Assembly (NCBI GenBank): GCA_946122785.1
Contig: CAMGYJ010000004.1
Location: 23,135,684-23,199,683 of the forward strand
Direction: 5' to 3'
DNA from: Linum tenue
Taxonomy: Eukaryota > Streptophyta > Magnoliopsida > Malpighiales > Linaceae
DNA: 64,000 nt
Positions 21,063 through 32,599 of the stretch are shown in pieces (positions within the stretch are counted from its first letter, which is position 1; each line of letters begins with the position of its first letter). The notes under the pieces were generated by a model, which was given only the letters and a program-made list of their open reading frames with translations, was not told the origin of the DNA and searched no databases. Both the position numbers and the translations under genes were made by a program.

Positions 21063-21630
21063 TGTTTGTGCCTATCTGAGTGTAGGAGTGAGACATGTGG
21101 TTTATGGGCGCGAATAAGATAGAGAATGACCCTCCTTTATACTTAGGATTTTAGAAAGTTACAAGTTGGACGACCAAGAAAACAAAATAGGAGGGAGAGT
21201 TCCTAGAGAGAGAAGTTTCTTCCTTTTTTAGAGAGAGTCTAAAAAAGGTCCTTTTACCCACCGGAATAAATGTTGTATTTATAGGTTACCTTCTAGTGGG
21301 TGGGTGACATGACATTTGGAATAGACAGGGGGCTAGGGAATGATGAGGCCTATGAGCCACACATGACAGTTTGTCAGTGGAACAGTGTCGTTTTGAGTTT
21401 CTTGCTCGCGGATCGTATCGCTGCGCGGGCAGCATTTCATGTCGTCTCGCGTGTCGCGTTCCGCTGATGGCACTTCTCGCACGGATGATACTCCTCGCAC
21501 GGGTCGTGTATTCGCGAGTTCTGCTTGAGTGTTCGTGGTTACTAATAGCGCAGCACGAGGCCCCGAGCGCGCCTTGTCTTATCTTTTGCGAGGTTACTAG
21601 CGCAACTGGGCCCGATCCATGCCCCCAACA
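21063..21630 (-). repeat. Tat 5' LTR and primer-binding site
   Basis: On the minus strand the 568-bp LTR begins TGTTGGGGGC (21630) and ends CACAAACA (21063). Two bases later comes TGGCGCCCACCGTGGGGCC (minus, about 21060-21042), a classical Ty3/gypsy primer site. A purine-rich zone 'agagagagaag' and 'tataaat' (minus; given strand 'atttataggt' near 21275) may mark the promoter. No second LTR copy was found in the window. Confidence 0.75.
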
Positions 21631-22393
21631 ATTAGTGATAACTTACTAGCTATCAACGATTAGCCATTGGTTGTTCAACAATTAACCGTTGAACCATAAA
21701 CCACTAGCATTCCGGTTCAACTACTAGTTATGTTATAGCATCAGAGAACGTTTTCTAACTAACTTGACCATAAAGGATCATAGAACCTTCGACTATCTAC
21801 CTTCGTGCAGGTCCAAGCATTTAACGAAGAGTTAAGCTTCACACTAAAGCTTTCTGAGCACATTCCCTTGACACTTTTTTAGTCTCAAACTTCTAATCTA
21901 CTTGACTCAAATAACATCTTATATTAGGTTAAGCATTAGAGAATTCTCACAATACAAATTATGTGATGGATATAAAACTCAATTATTAATATCCAATAAA
22001 AATCTCAATTGAAACCAATCTCAATTTCCCGGCCTGGTCCAAGCTAGTGCTAAAAGAAAGGAATACAAAATCAATAAGATAAAAGGGATTGTACCCGGAT
22101 TCAGGAATACTTCAATATCTTCTGAAACGGGAATACGAGTTTCGTAACAAAATCATGCCACAAAAAAACTATAGCATAAATATCACATATTATCGGAATG
22201 GTCACATGAACACAAGTACGAGTACAGTCCTTATTTGGTATATATTTCCAGTACATAAATGAAATAGATACGCAAACAATTGAACTGTACCTATACACGT
22301 AGCTTTCCTCGAGTGAAATTTACAGCTCCACGAATACAATCCATGTTTGGGACTTTGGGTCTGCAGAACGGGGGTCACTCTCATTTGCCTTTG
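21631..22393. other. Intergenic stretch between Tat LTR and PAT23
   Basis: AT-rich DNA without an open frame I can assign. It contains short inverted phrases around 'ttaaccgttgaacc' and 'ggttcaactac' at 21660-21730. The 3' untranslated end of PAT23 should lie in the right part (roughly 22100-22393), but no clear poly(A) signal stands out. Confidence 0.4.
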
Positions 22394-25300
22394 TTAGTGG
22401 TTCACAGTGGCAATCTGAACCAATGGAGGCCAAGCAACATGGTTATCGTCCAAATATCCATGGATGAAGAAATCGACACAGTTCTTTCTGCAGCCATGAC
22501 TGTATGGATTCTGAAACTTCCCATCTGGTCCTCGCAGATACCCGTAACGCTTGGCATTTGCTATTTCATTCGTGGTAATGTTTCGCGCTATCTGTATAAA
22601 CAAAAGAGCCATACAAACATTAATACTTGAGGCCAACTTACTCAGCATCGCGAACATGGACAACTGGTTCCGACAAACTAATTACCTGCAACGCCTGTGC
22701 TATGGTTAAAGTCAGAGCAGCAAGCAGAATAAAGCTGTCTAAAACCATAAATGCAATAATCCCAGGATGTTGGAACACCAGAAACTGAAGCCAGTTTGCA
22801 TCTACATGAAAAAATTGCAGCGCAGTCCAGACTCCTGTTGGCATTGGCGAAAGAGAGATAAGGGGTGACATGGCTGAAGTTTCACAGAACCCGAAGAGAA
22901 CTTGAGGTGAATAAAAACATAGATAAGTATAAGGAAGCAAGAGCAACTTACTGTAAAGTGTAACAGCACCACCGACTAATGACGTCAAGAACCCTAAGAG
23001 TACGAAAATGAAGAAATCTCGTTTGTTTCTCTGTAAGATAAGCAAAGATATCATCAGAAAATGACAAGGGCCGATAAGACAGAGAATAAGCTGCAATGTT
23101 TCAGAACACACTATTGAACAGACAATAGGATGCCAAGACTCAGACCTTGCCCACACAATTAGATATCCACGGGCAGTGATGGTCAAATTGTTCCACGCAG
23201 CGGTTACATGTGGAACAGTGCTTGGATCGAACAGGTCTAATTATCTGAATGGAAGAGTACATAAAAAAAAAAAATAGAACTCAGCCAGGTAGCATCATTA
23301 TTTTTAAGTACGGGAACTAATTACGATAGGATAGAAAGTTTTTCACTTTCTACTTTAAACTTGCTCATCTATCAGACCTTGCATGTTGGACAAAGCTGAG
23401 ACCAGTCTCCAATCCATACAGAAGAGTTGTTGAAATCAAAATTTAAGAGTGGATCCTGAAAAGGGATACAAAAGTAAAAAGCATATCATAGAGGACCAAT
23501 AATAGTGGCGCCAGAAAATTGATATAGCGATGAATGTGCGCGACAATGAACAGGTAATAGACGACGAGGGAACTTCAGGATACAGCTTCGTAAACTAAAG
23601 GACTACAATAAAGAAAACTAACTTATAAGTGAAAACCAAGCAAGGTCAATGAACTCGAGGAGTTGCGATACATTTAAGTACCAAACTCATTTAGAGTTGG
23701 GAGTCTTTGGGAGCTAAATTTGGGAGGAAAGAAGAGCGGGAAGGCAAATTTGACAGGGGAAAGTGGTGTGCGCAGGTCTGTTCTTTTTTCTTTTTGATGG
23801 GAAGCATCTCTGTTTATTGCGGGAAGTAGTGGAGCCAAACGAGCGCACAACATCCCCCAGTGGTGCTCACTTCAGACCTTTTTTTCCTTTTGTCTGTTTG
23901 AGGTGTGTTTGAAAGTTTCTCTGATTAAAATAGATGAAAGGGATACTAATCAAATTAATCATAAATAGATAGGTTTTTTCTCTTAATAACAAGCTACGGT
24001 CATAAATTAACAATCACAAAAATGTTTAAAAAGTAACTAACGGTTATTTCTTTGAAGAAAACAGTTTACGTCCGCAATAAAAAAAAAAAATTACATCGTA
24101 AACTTTGTTTTCAAAAATAATGATTAACTATAAAAAGAAAGTGAAAAACATAAATTAACATGCATATAGGTACGGCCGTACGGGTTATATTAAAGATACA
24201 AAATAAAATAACAAACCTAAAAAGATAAATTTTAGAGGTTATGGTTTCGAGTACAAACTTGATTTCAAGATGTAAAAGTTGACATTTAGTTCCCAAGAGG
24301 GCTAATTCTGTCCCTTTGTATTTGAGATAGTCTAAACTCTAAAGCACTGAACTAGATGATTTGTTATTTGGGGCACGTTAGGCACTTCGCCCATTTTTTC
24401 TTAAAAAATGGAAAGGTCCAAAAAAAAATTTCTTACTTTTCATTATCTTTTGGTTCTCGGAAGTTTTAAACGGTATCAATGAAAAAATGTTTTAAACTGG
24501 TCATTCTTCTCCAAAGCACTATAGAAAACAAAGAAGCGTAATAGAACTCTAATCTCAACTCAAGTCAAATTTGACTAGTCTTGTCCAGTTAGATACCGAA
24601 GTCCATGCTTTGCTAAAATTTGTTCATATCACCCAATAAAATGTCGAAGTACCGGGAAAAAAAAAAGAGTAGGAAGTGAAGTCCAAAATTTAGTCAACCA
24701 AAAGCTAGAAGTTAGCGAAAGAGAGATATAAAACTAGAAGTCAGAGAAAATGATTTCATAATTTGAAGACGTTATTTGACACTACACTTGAATTTGCTGT
24801 TACTTCTCTATTCGCTTTCGAATTTGAGAGGTCCGATAAAATTCGACAAGCTTGCAATTTTTCTTCTTCATAAGAGATGAGTATTTCTTGATTAGGAGAA
24901 TAGTGACAAAAATTGGTATCAAAGTCTAGATTAAGGAGAAAATATCTTTTTGACAGTTTTGCCAGAAAAAGACTGATATGGAGTCGGGTTAGACAAATTG
25001 TCAATAAATAGAAGTTGAAAGTTAACTTGACCAAATATTCTACGTATATCTCGTGCCTAAGCTGAGCTAACCGAATTTAGTCCTTCAACCAACTATATTA
25101 AACAGAGTTTAGTGCCTAGTATGTCCACCCATATAATTGAGTACAATAACAATATTGATTATTAACTCCCCAAAGCATACACTGGGTCTACTAGGTAAAT
25201 TCTTAATAGCAAGAAAAGAGGAAAAGCAAAATGCAGATCATAAATCCATAGATAGGTTTATCCATCAAAAGACCATTCACTAGAGTAGATTACCTCTGTA

Positions 25301-28300
25301 TTAGCATGTTTATCCAAATCCTCCTGTCTTTTGATATAACCAGGATCTTTACTGCAGGAATATACAAGTCAATAATAAAGTCAGTAATTTCCATGATTTC
25401 CCAAAACATAAGTACACACGACAGGACAATATCGAAATTTCTATACAGAACCAAGTCAGACTTAGAATGATGCTGTAGGATTAGCAATTTCCAACTGGAA
25501 ATGCTTTGGTTTTCAACAATGGTATTGTCACAATTTCGTGACATGATTTACCAAAAGAATATGATTGCTATTAAGATCACCTGCAAACCTGGCCACGAAA
25601 TCCCTTAGGACAGTCAACTAAAGGAGCCCTACTGTTACTCTTAACTTGTAACACAAAGGAAGGGGGAGAAATGCAGCTAAGTAAAACCCACACTTGGTTG
25701 AAAGTCCCGAATCAAGATTTACCTACTACAGCGGCGAAACATGATCAGTGCCAGAACAGCTAGAGAGAGTGCAATCATTGCCCAAATCCCAATAGCAGCT
25801 GTTATCTTTGGGAAACTTGGAGCTAGCAATAGAGTAAGGAGGTGATCAGGATTAACAAAGGAATATATCTACCGAGGCGGCAAAATTCCAAAGCAAAGAT
25901 ATTATATACCTGCAATGACCGAATTAACGAAAAGAAAGACACAAGTGAGGATCATGGACAACAACAATGGAGCAAATCCAATGTCCCTCATCTTCCGACC
26001 ACACAATTTCTTTCCCAAACTATTGCTTTGTGTCAGCTGTGCATTAGACTGCACCAAATCAAACCACTGTTAGTGTCTGCATAATCATTGCAAATAAAAG
26101 CTGAGTCCTGATGCAATGACACACTAAGAACTAGTCATCCAACTGAGAGGTAGAAACAAAGCCACAGTGAAACTCCTGCATCCATGATCTTGCATAATAT
26201 AACAGACTAAAGCTAGCAGTGCTTCTATTTTTACCTCTTTATATATTTTTTCTACATGTGTCGTCGCCCTATAATTGCATGTTCTCCTGGTCAAGAAGAC
26301 AAAAAAAATTCCCTCAAGTCACTAGCAAGGAAGAGAGGTCATGAGAAGAACCCTAGCATAAGGTGATGCTAAGTAAGGACCATGGATCCAGCTCCTAACA
26401 AAACAGCTATTTGCAATATGTCTGGGTTAAATTCCTAGGAAGTTAATGAAACTTAAAGGTTAAGTTGCAAGCATACTTTGTCGCTCGAAATTTTGAAGGA
26501 ACAAGAATAATGACAAGAGAATGCCGAAGAGGACAGCCGACACACTTCAACATAAGACTAACATTCTCGGCAAATTGCACCTAACAACTCAACCCGATAT
26601 CTCAGGACTTAGATCCTAACGTGTGCTCAGTGTGAAGTACCACTGATTTTTCCGACTTAATCTTCTGCATATATTGAGAGAAGAAGAATTATACAAATTA
26701 CATACAAGGAAATGGGCAACTTGCCGATGACCCTTGTCAGATGCAAGCTCGGCAGGAGTAAATCCGGCCTTATCTTTCACAGCTAGCTCTTTCTTTGTGC
26801 CGGCATGCACAAGTACAGAAGATGCCTCTGCATGCCCTGTTAGTGCAGCCCAATGTAAAGGGGTGCAGCCTGAAAGCATTAGAACAGGACACTGTGATCA
26901 GGATTTTTAAGTCGGCTCCACAAATACCATTATCTCCGAGTAAAGGTAGATTTGACCCGCAGTAGAAAGGTAATAGATTGATATTAAGGAATTCAAATTC
27001 ATGAAATGCTGACTTCTGACCGCACCTTCTTTATCTTGTCTTCCTTGGCTAGCTTCTCGAAAGAGAAGTAATCTGATTGTGTCTACATAGCCCTTGTATG
27101 CAGCCCTTCTCAAAAAATAAAAATAAAAAGAGGTATTAGAGTGTTCTTCCTTAAGCATACACAAAGTTGTCAAACAAATATAGTGTTCATATCATCCTAT
27201 AACAAGAAATCGCCAAAGAATCTAATAAGACATATATTACTGGAATGTGTATTGGTTAACAATTAAACTCCAGCAAACAACAATGGCACAAAGAAAAGTG
27301 AGCTGTTTTATCTCAAATGATAAAGGACCAACACCTTAGAGATGATATGCTGAAAAGTATAACAGATAACAAACCAGGCCCATGATTTCACATACCAATG
27401 AAGAGGGCTCCTGCCATCGCTATCGGGTGCATCAAAATCAGCCAGATACTTCGCGACAATGTGATTTAGGAAAGCAGTTTGTCCATATTGAGCAGCAACA
27501 TGAACTGCCTGAGCAGACAAATTTACATACAAGCAACAAACGATGAGGCTAGCGTTAACCTGTCCAGGTAGAAGAAAAGGTAACAGACAGCTTGAACAAG
27601 GAAATTGAAGCTTTTGCTGTCTGACTCTACAAAAGTTCTTGTCGATCACATGCAACAACTCCAAACAGGACAAAAGTTCCAAAATACAGACCTTGCGAAT
27701 TGTGAGACATTAAGAATCATAACCATAAGTAAGATTTAACGGGAAGATGAAGCTCCTTGAGAAACTAGTTTTATGTTATTACTCATGAAGAGTGGCATTA
27801 TCGAAAACCAGCCAGCAAAGCTAACTCTCACAAAGACATGTTGATCTGAAGCACACATAACGTATATTCTTCAGTGATCAAGATATCTTAGTTTAACTAG
27901 AACACATAAAACCGATTCCGAGCTAGCAACCTGACCTCCCGCTGACATGGTCACAACTAACCACAATAGCTTTCCCACTGCCAGTACAAGTGAATACCGA
28001 ATACCATAATAACTTCTAAAGAAGCATACTTGCTAACATATTGCTATAGCCACTGGAAACGTTCTTAAGAAGTGCATGCATGGTCTAAGTAGAAGACGAA
28101 GTGCTTACGCGGTAACCATTCACATCAGCTGCCTCAACCCGAGCTCCACTTTGAATAAGCAAATCTGCTACAGCAATCGAGCCCCTAACTGCTGCCCAGT
28201 GCAAAGCAGTCTGCTGTGAGTTGTCAGCAGCATTGACATCACCCCCACGCTTCACCAACAATACAAAATCCAGCCCTTAGCTCCAATCAAGTCATCAAAT

Positions 28301-28614
28301 AAAGCATCCAGCAACAGACAGAAAGGTACCTCGATAATGAACAGAGCAATGTGAGTGAAGTTTCCGAGAGCAGCCCACTGAAGAGGATAGTAGCCGTTGC
28401 CGTCGGGTATGGAGACGGAGGCGCCCTCTTGTTCGACATAGAAGCGCAGTTTCTCGAAATCTCCGTAAGCCGAAGCGGAATGAACATTCACCACGTTCGA
28501 CGCTGATGCCGGCGCCGTCCCGTTCGGAGCACCGTGCTGTCTCTCGTTCTGCACCTGCTGTCTAAGGACAGTGGATTCCGTCGGCGATACGACCTCGATC
28601 TCTGAAGAAGCCAT
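22394..28614 (-). CDS. PAT23: Ankyrin-repeat DHHC protein S-acyltransferase, PAT23-like, complete
   Basis: Thirteen exons join in frame to 560 residues: 28614-28330, 28249-28109, 27508-27396, 27105-27026, 26869-26706, 26048-25910, 25822-25723, 25351-25294, 23455-23378, 23244-23146, 23030-22952, 22834-22686, 22591-22394. All introns are GT-AG. The protein attaches palmitate to cysteines of target proteins at internal membranes. Domains: about five to six ankyrin repeats (residues 45-260; 'GQTALHWAA'-like motifs), two membrane segments (about 285-340), DPG (343-345), the cysteine-rich DHHC box (about 383-419, DHHC at 407-410), two more membrane segments (425-490) and the TTxE motif as TTNE (501-504). 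The start '[14 protein letters not shown]' and the family length (Arabidopsis PAT23 about 536, TIP1 about 620) fit. It is closer to PAT23 than TIP1 (from memory). Intron 8 is 1.84 kb. No defects seen. Confidence 0.93.
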
Positions 28615-30056
28615 GGACGTGGATCAAATAATAAAAAAGCCGGCCTGTCACTCCGGCACGATTAGATCAAACAGTGATGATTTTTCTTTCTTTCTTTGTT
28701 TCGATGGATGATATTTCGAAGTAACTGCTGCGATTGGAGGTTTAGGGTTTACGCTACGCCCAGAATTGAATGCGTTAACACGGCAGGGCTATAGCTGCTG
28801 GTCTTTGTCAATTCCCAGTTCAGTCTGCAGTCGCTCCCTCTTCTTTCGCGTCTTTCTCGGAAGTGGGGATATTTTGGACTTTTGGTAAGCAGCACTCTCT
28901 AGCAGCCCTCGGAACAACATCCAAGCGGGAACGGATCAGGTCAGTAACTTTATGGTGAGTAACTATGAGTAACCCACCCACATCAGCATGACATCAGCAT
29001 CCTCTCTCCCCTGGAAAGCCTTTAATTTTCCCCTCCTTAATCTTTGACGGACGATTTCTCACTCGTTTTAAGTCAAAATTTAATTTTTTTTGCTCAGTTA
29101 GATCAGATTAATTGTGCTCTTCAAAATGATATCCACTTTGATATATTTTTCGAACAAAAATAATTGAGTCATTTTATACCAGTCTATACCATATGGTATT
29201 GACGGGTATTGAAATAAGAGCATACCTATGGTTTGAAAAACGTACCATAGTGGTATGACACAAACCAAAACTGTAGGATGGTTGAATACATGATAGTAGA
29301 AGTATATTAATTGTCATTTGCGACTTTTAACATTGTATACCATAAGATACCACACCGTACCAGGGTGGTATTGTATGGTATTGTGTGGTATTTTTTTGTC
29401 TTGTAATTTGTTCATCCAGAAATTTGTAGATCCAATAGATCATGATGAACTCGTCCCTGCTGTGCAAACGTTTTCAAAAACGAATTAAAAACGAAGAAGA
29501 TACCATATGGTATGCAGTTGGTACCGAGAGGCCAGAATTTCTTTTTCCTCAAAAAATATTGAAAATTGATCTCATTTTGTAGAGCACGATGAACTCGTTC
29601 CATCTGTGCAAAAAAAATTAAAATCCGAGTTAAAACGAAAAAGATATGAGTCAATTAAGAAAGCTAGTGAAAATAAAAATGGTCTTTAATTCTCCATCCT
29701 TAGATCTGGATTTTTTAAATGAAGGGTCCAGATTTGGTTATTGATGGGTGCATAACCCATGGTTATGCACCCTAACTTGAGCCCATCCAAGCTGCCAATC
29801 ACGGCTTCCAGCTGCTGTCTGTATCGCCGCAATTTTTATTTCTTTTATTGAAACCTGTTATGAACAATTAGATAAATAAAAACTAGAGGATAAAAAAAAA
29901 ACTGAATCGCTAAATGTTGTCTACACCTGTTATAAAAGCTGAAAGCCTTCCTCAAAAAAAAAAAAAAAAAAAAAAGCTGAAAGCCAAAAATCCAATCATC
30001 ATTTCAAATTTCCGAGACTCAAAGGGTTTTGCGGGAAGGTAAATTTGGTAGGCGGC
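28615..30056. other. PAT23 upstream region and unassigned intergenic DNA
   Basis: About 200 bp directly upstream of the PAT23 ATG is CT/GA-rich and probably 5' untranslated or promoter DNA. From 28960 to 29700 the DNA is AT-rich with several copies of 'accatatggtat' or 'ggtattg' around 29170-29400 and 29500, which look like a fold-back MITE, but I could not fix its ends. A 20-base A-run lies near 29955. No coding region was recognised. Confidence 0.4.
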
Positions 30057-30064
30057 ATTTTTTG

Positions 30065-30739
30065 TAGGGGTGGACAATGGGAAACGGGTATTTGGGTATA
30101 TCCATACCCGTCCTGTTTCCCGTCCTGTTTTTTAAGGGTTACGGGTACTCAAATACCCGTAATTTTTTTTACGGGATGAGACATTAGATCTAAAATTTCT
30201 ACAACGGGTACCCACAGGTTACCCGTTAATACCTGTTTGGGTCATACGGGTACCCGGAATACCCGTTTGTGTCACATTTTTTTTTACTCTACTTCGTCTG
30301 CAATAGTGTGTGCAGTACAGTTTTGGGTCATTAGTGAGAATGGAAAGAATTAATCTGCTGATTAAATGGCTGCTTTCCACTAATTAATAACCTGACAAGC
30401 ATAATAATTAATGTTCTTTTCCCCTGTTAAATTTTGGGATTGGTTTTGTATGAAAAGGAAATTGTTTTGTCTGTTTATGTAATGGGAAGATTGGATTAGT
30501 GTATGCGGCAGAGAGGTAGAATAGAAGGAAGGCTTTTTTATTTTATTATTATTTTGGTGTATTCTGTTTCTTAATTCACTAAACAAGTTTGGATGATTTT
30601 TTTTTTAATTATGAGTATCCGCAGGTACCCGTTAGCCCGTATGAGTTTGGGACATGGGATAGAGTTTACTCTCCAAATGGGATTGAGTACCCATTTCAAA
30701 CGGGACGGGTACCCAATCCCATCCAGTTGCCCACCCCTA
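30065..30739. mobile_element. hAT-like non-autonomous element (675 bp)
   Basis: The ends are TAGGGGTGGACAA (30065) and, inverted, TTGCCCACCCCTA (30739), matching at 12 of 13 positions. They are flanked by ATTTTTTG (30057-30064) and ATTTTTGG (30740-30747), an 8-bp duplication with one change. The arms repeat 'ggGTACCCGt' and 'AATACCCG' several times, so the element can fold on itself. The middle (30290-30600) is AT-rich without a gene. TAGGGGTGG(G)CAA ends are common in plant hAT families. Confidence 0.75.
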
Positions 30740-30747
30740 ATTTTTGG

Positions 30748-32590
30748 CTGACAGTGAAAAAAGCTGGCCGCCTTGCCCTTATGCTTCACTAGGCTGATGT
30801 GATTTCCCTAGCCCAAAAGATTGAACAAAGCTGACTTTCCTCAACCATCGCAGCATTGCGGAGCACATTCAGAGACGGTAGAGAATCGATAGAGAAGAGG
30901 GTCGCCTTTGTTCTTCTGACTTCTCGCGAGGAACTAAATTCCGACGGAAATTTCTGAACCAAGAAGCGATGCGTATCCAATTCAAAGAGGTCTAGAGAGA
31001 CGAGAACCCAAAAGGCTGGGGGGGGGGGGTTTACGTTTTGCCTTCTCTCGAGGAACTGGATTTGGGTGTGCCGCTCCGTCTGCTGCTTCATTCTTGCATG
31101 GTCTGTGAACCAATTTTCCAAAGATTTTTGTTTTATCAGGCCTTGCTTAATCAGAGCCTGTTGAAAACTGCTGCTGCGTGGTCTATCGGCCAAACCATAA
31201 AAAGCGATTACCCTCACGGACCAGTCTTTGCCGTTCACGATTCTGGTGGGCAAATAGTCACCAATTCTGGTAAGTGTTTTGGTTTGTCTCTTGTTTTTAC
31301 TCTGTTAGTGTGGGAACTTAGATTGGACTAAATTTGGCATCGGAATCAGTTTGGTATTTTCTGAAATAATGTGTTGTTGATCATTAGGTTACTTTATATG
31401 ATTATCCAGTTTGGTAATGGAATTTTCTTATTCTTTGTTTGATAGTTATTTCTTTCTATCACCCTTTACAAGTACTTCGATACAAGTTTTTTCGTTGGAT
31501 TTAGCATTTATATATAATTCCAAGCCATATGAATAGGAATCTGTTGTCTGAATATCTGATTTTCCTTGAACCCCTTGATTTGTAGTATGATTGGAGTGTA
31601 TGAAAACATCTGGAATCCAAAATAGTAATACAAGTTATAATTATCAGATGTTTCTGAAAATTAGTCTAGGTTTAATAGTCTCTAACAACATTATGTGGAT
31701 GGTTGTTCACCATGTTTAATGCATTGTCGCACCGTACGCTGTTAGAACTCAATTTTGTTCTCTCTCACTAAATGTCAGGTCAATATTTTTTTGCTGCATC
31801 CCGTGCCACCAAGATCTATTTCAACATCCATTGTCCTTACCTACACCCTCTCTTAAACCAGTAGGTCTGATAATTGTCCATTTGGATAATGAAACACATG
31901 CATTTCAATTGATTATCGTTTTGTTTCATGTCACGACTTCTATATGGTTATATGCTTCATTTGGTGTTTGGCGTCGGCTTTTGGGAAGCTGCTGCATTTT
32001 GTTCTGTGTCCTGACTTCTATTTGGTTTTGCCTGACTGGGATCTCATTTTCTGTCCAGTTTCTAAAGGTTATTGTGTGGACTTCTCGCATGCTATAATTG
32101 TTGATGCCCTCTATTAATATGATCATTACGGAATTTCATCATGGTAAGTCAAGTACTCAACCTTTACGCATACAGGCTGTTGCATCTCTTGAAGAAGGTA
32201 TGTGTGAAATAGTAAGCAGTACTATTGCCAGTTAGAATGTTTTTAAATGGGGAGTGCTCAGTATATTGCCGTTGCTGAATTTGTAGGTGAACTGAATTGC
32301 CAGCCACCACATTTTGCTGACTCTGGCCAACCACAACAGAATAGACCATTTGCCCCTTGTGTGTTTGTTTATATTTAACCGTATTAGTGTAGTTGAATTT
32401 GGGAGCCTTATTATGCGCTTTCCTAATCTGGTTGTAATGCAGGGAAAGGGAGAGCCATATTTTATCATCTAGAAGACACTTATCAAAGGTGTGTCATGTC
32501 CGTAGAAGATCAATAAGTTTATGACAAAGGTACATATGGTGATATCAAATTACTTTGTGAGGATACCTTGTTGTGATTTGTGCTTATGGT
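30748..32590. other. Unassigned region, possible 5' part of the Helitron or a lost gene
   Basis: 30830-31270 is more GC-rich with a 10-base G-run at 31019 and looks like an untranslated leader ending at a possible donor (tctg|gtaagtg, 31274). 31280-32590 is T-rich like plant introns. Neither strand gives a domain I know. It may be the leader and introns of the Helitron transcript that starts coding near 32640, but no Helitron 5' end was found. Confidence 0.3.
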
Positions 32591-32599
32591 TTTAATTTG

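Larger units (their letters stand above)
12556..21630 (-). mobile_element. Ty3/gypsy Tat-lineage element, 3'-truncated and interrupted
   Basis: Read on the minus strand from 21630: a 568-bp LTR (TGTTGGGGGC...CACAAACA), a primer site TGGCGCCCACCGTGGGGCC, gag (20965-20717, then interrupted by another LTR element at 16631-20716, then 16614-15850), protease (15802), reverse transcriptase with RNase H (15338-14143), a second archaeal-type RNase H (13782) and integrase (13284-12561). The double RNase H and the gag phrase 'LDWYNRLPSG' place it in the Tat branch of OTA elements. Integrase ends abruptly near 12561. The last part of the element and the 3' LTR are missing. Several frameshifts make it inactive. 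Confidence 0.75.

Noticed and set aside
23456..25293. PAT23 intron 8 as a site of a hidden gene or element
   Set aside because: 1.8 kb of AT-rich DNA with no domain, no inverted ends and no target duplication that I could find.
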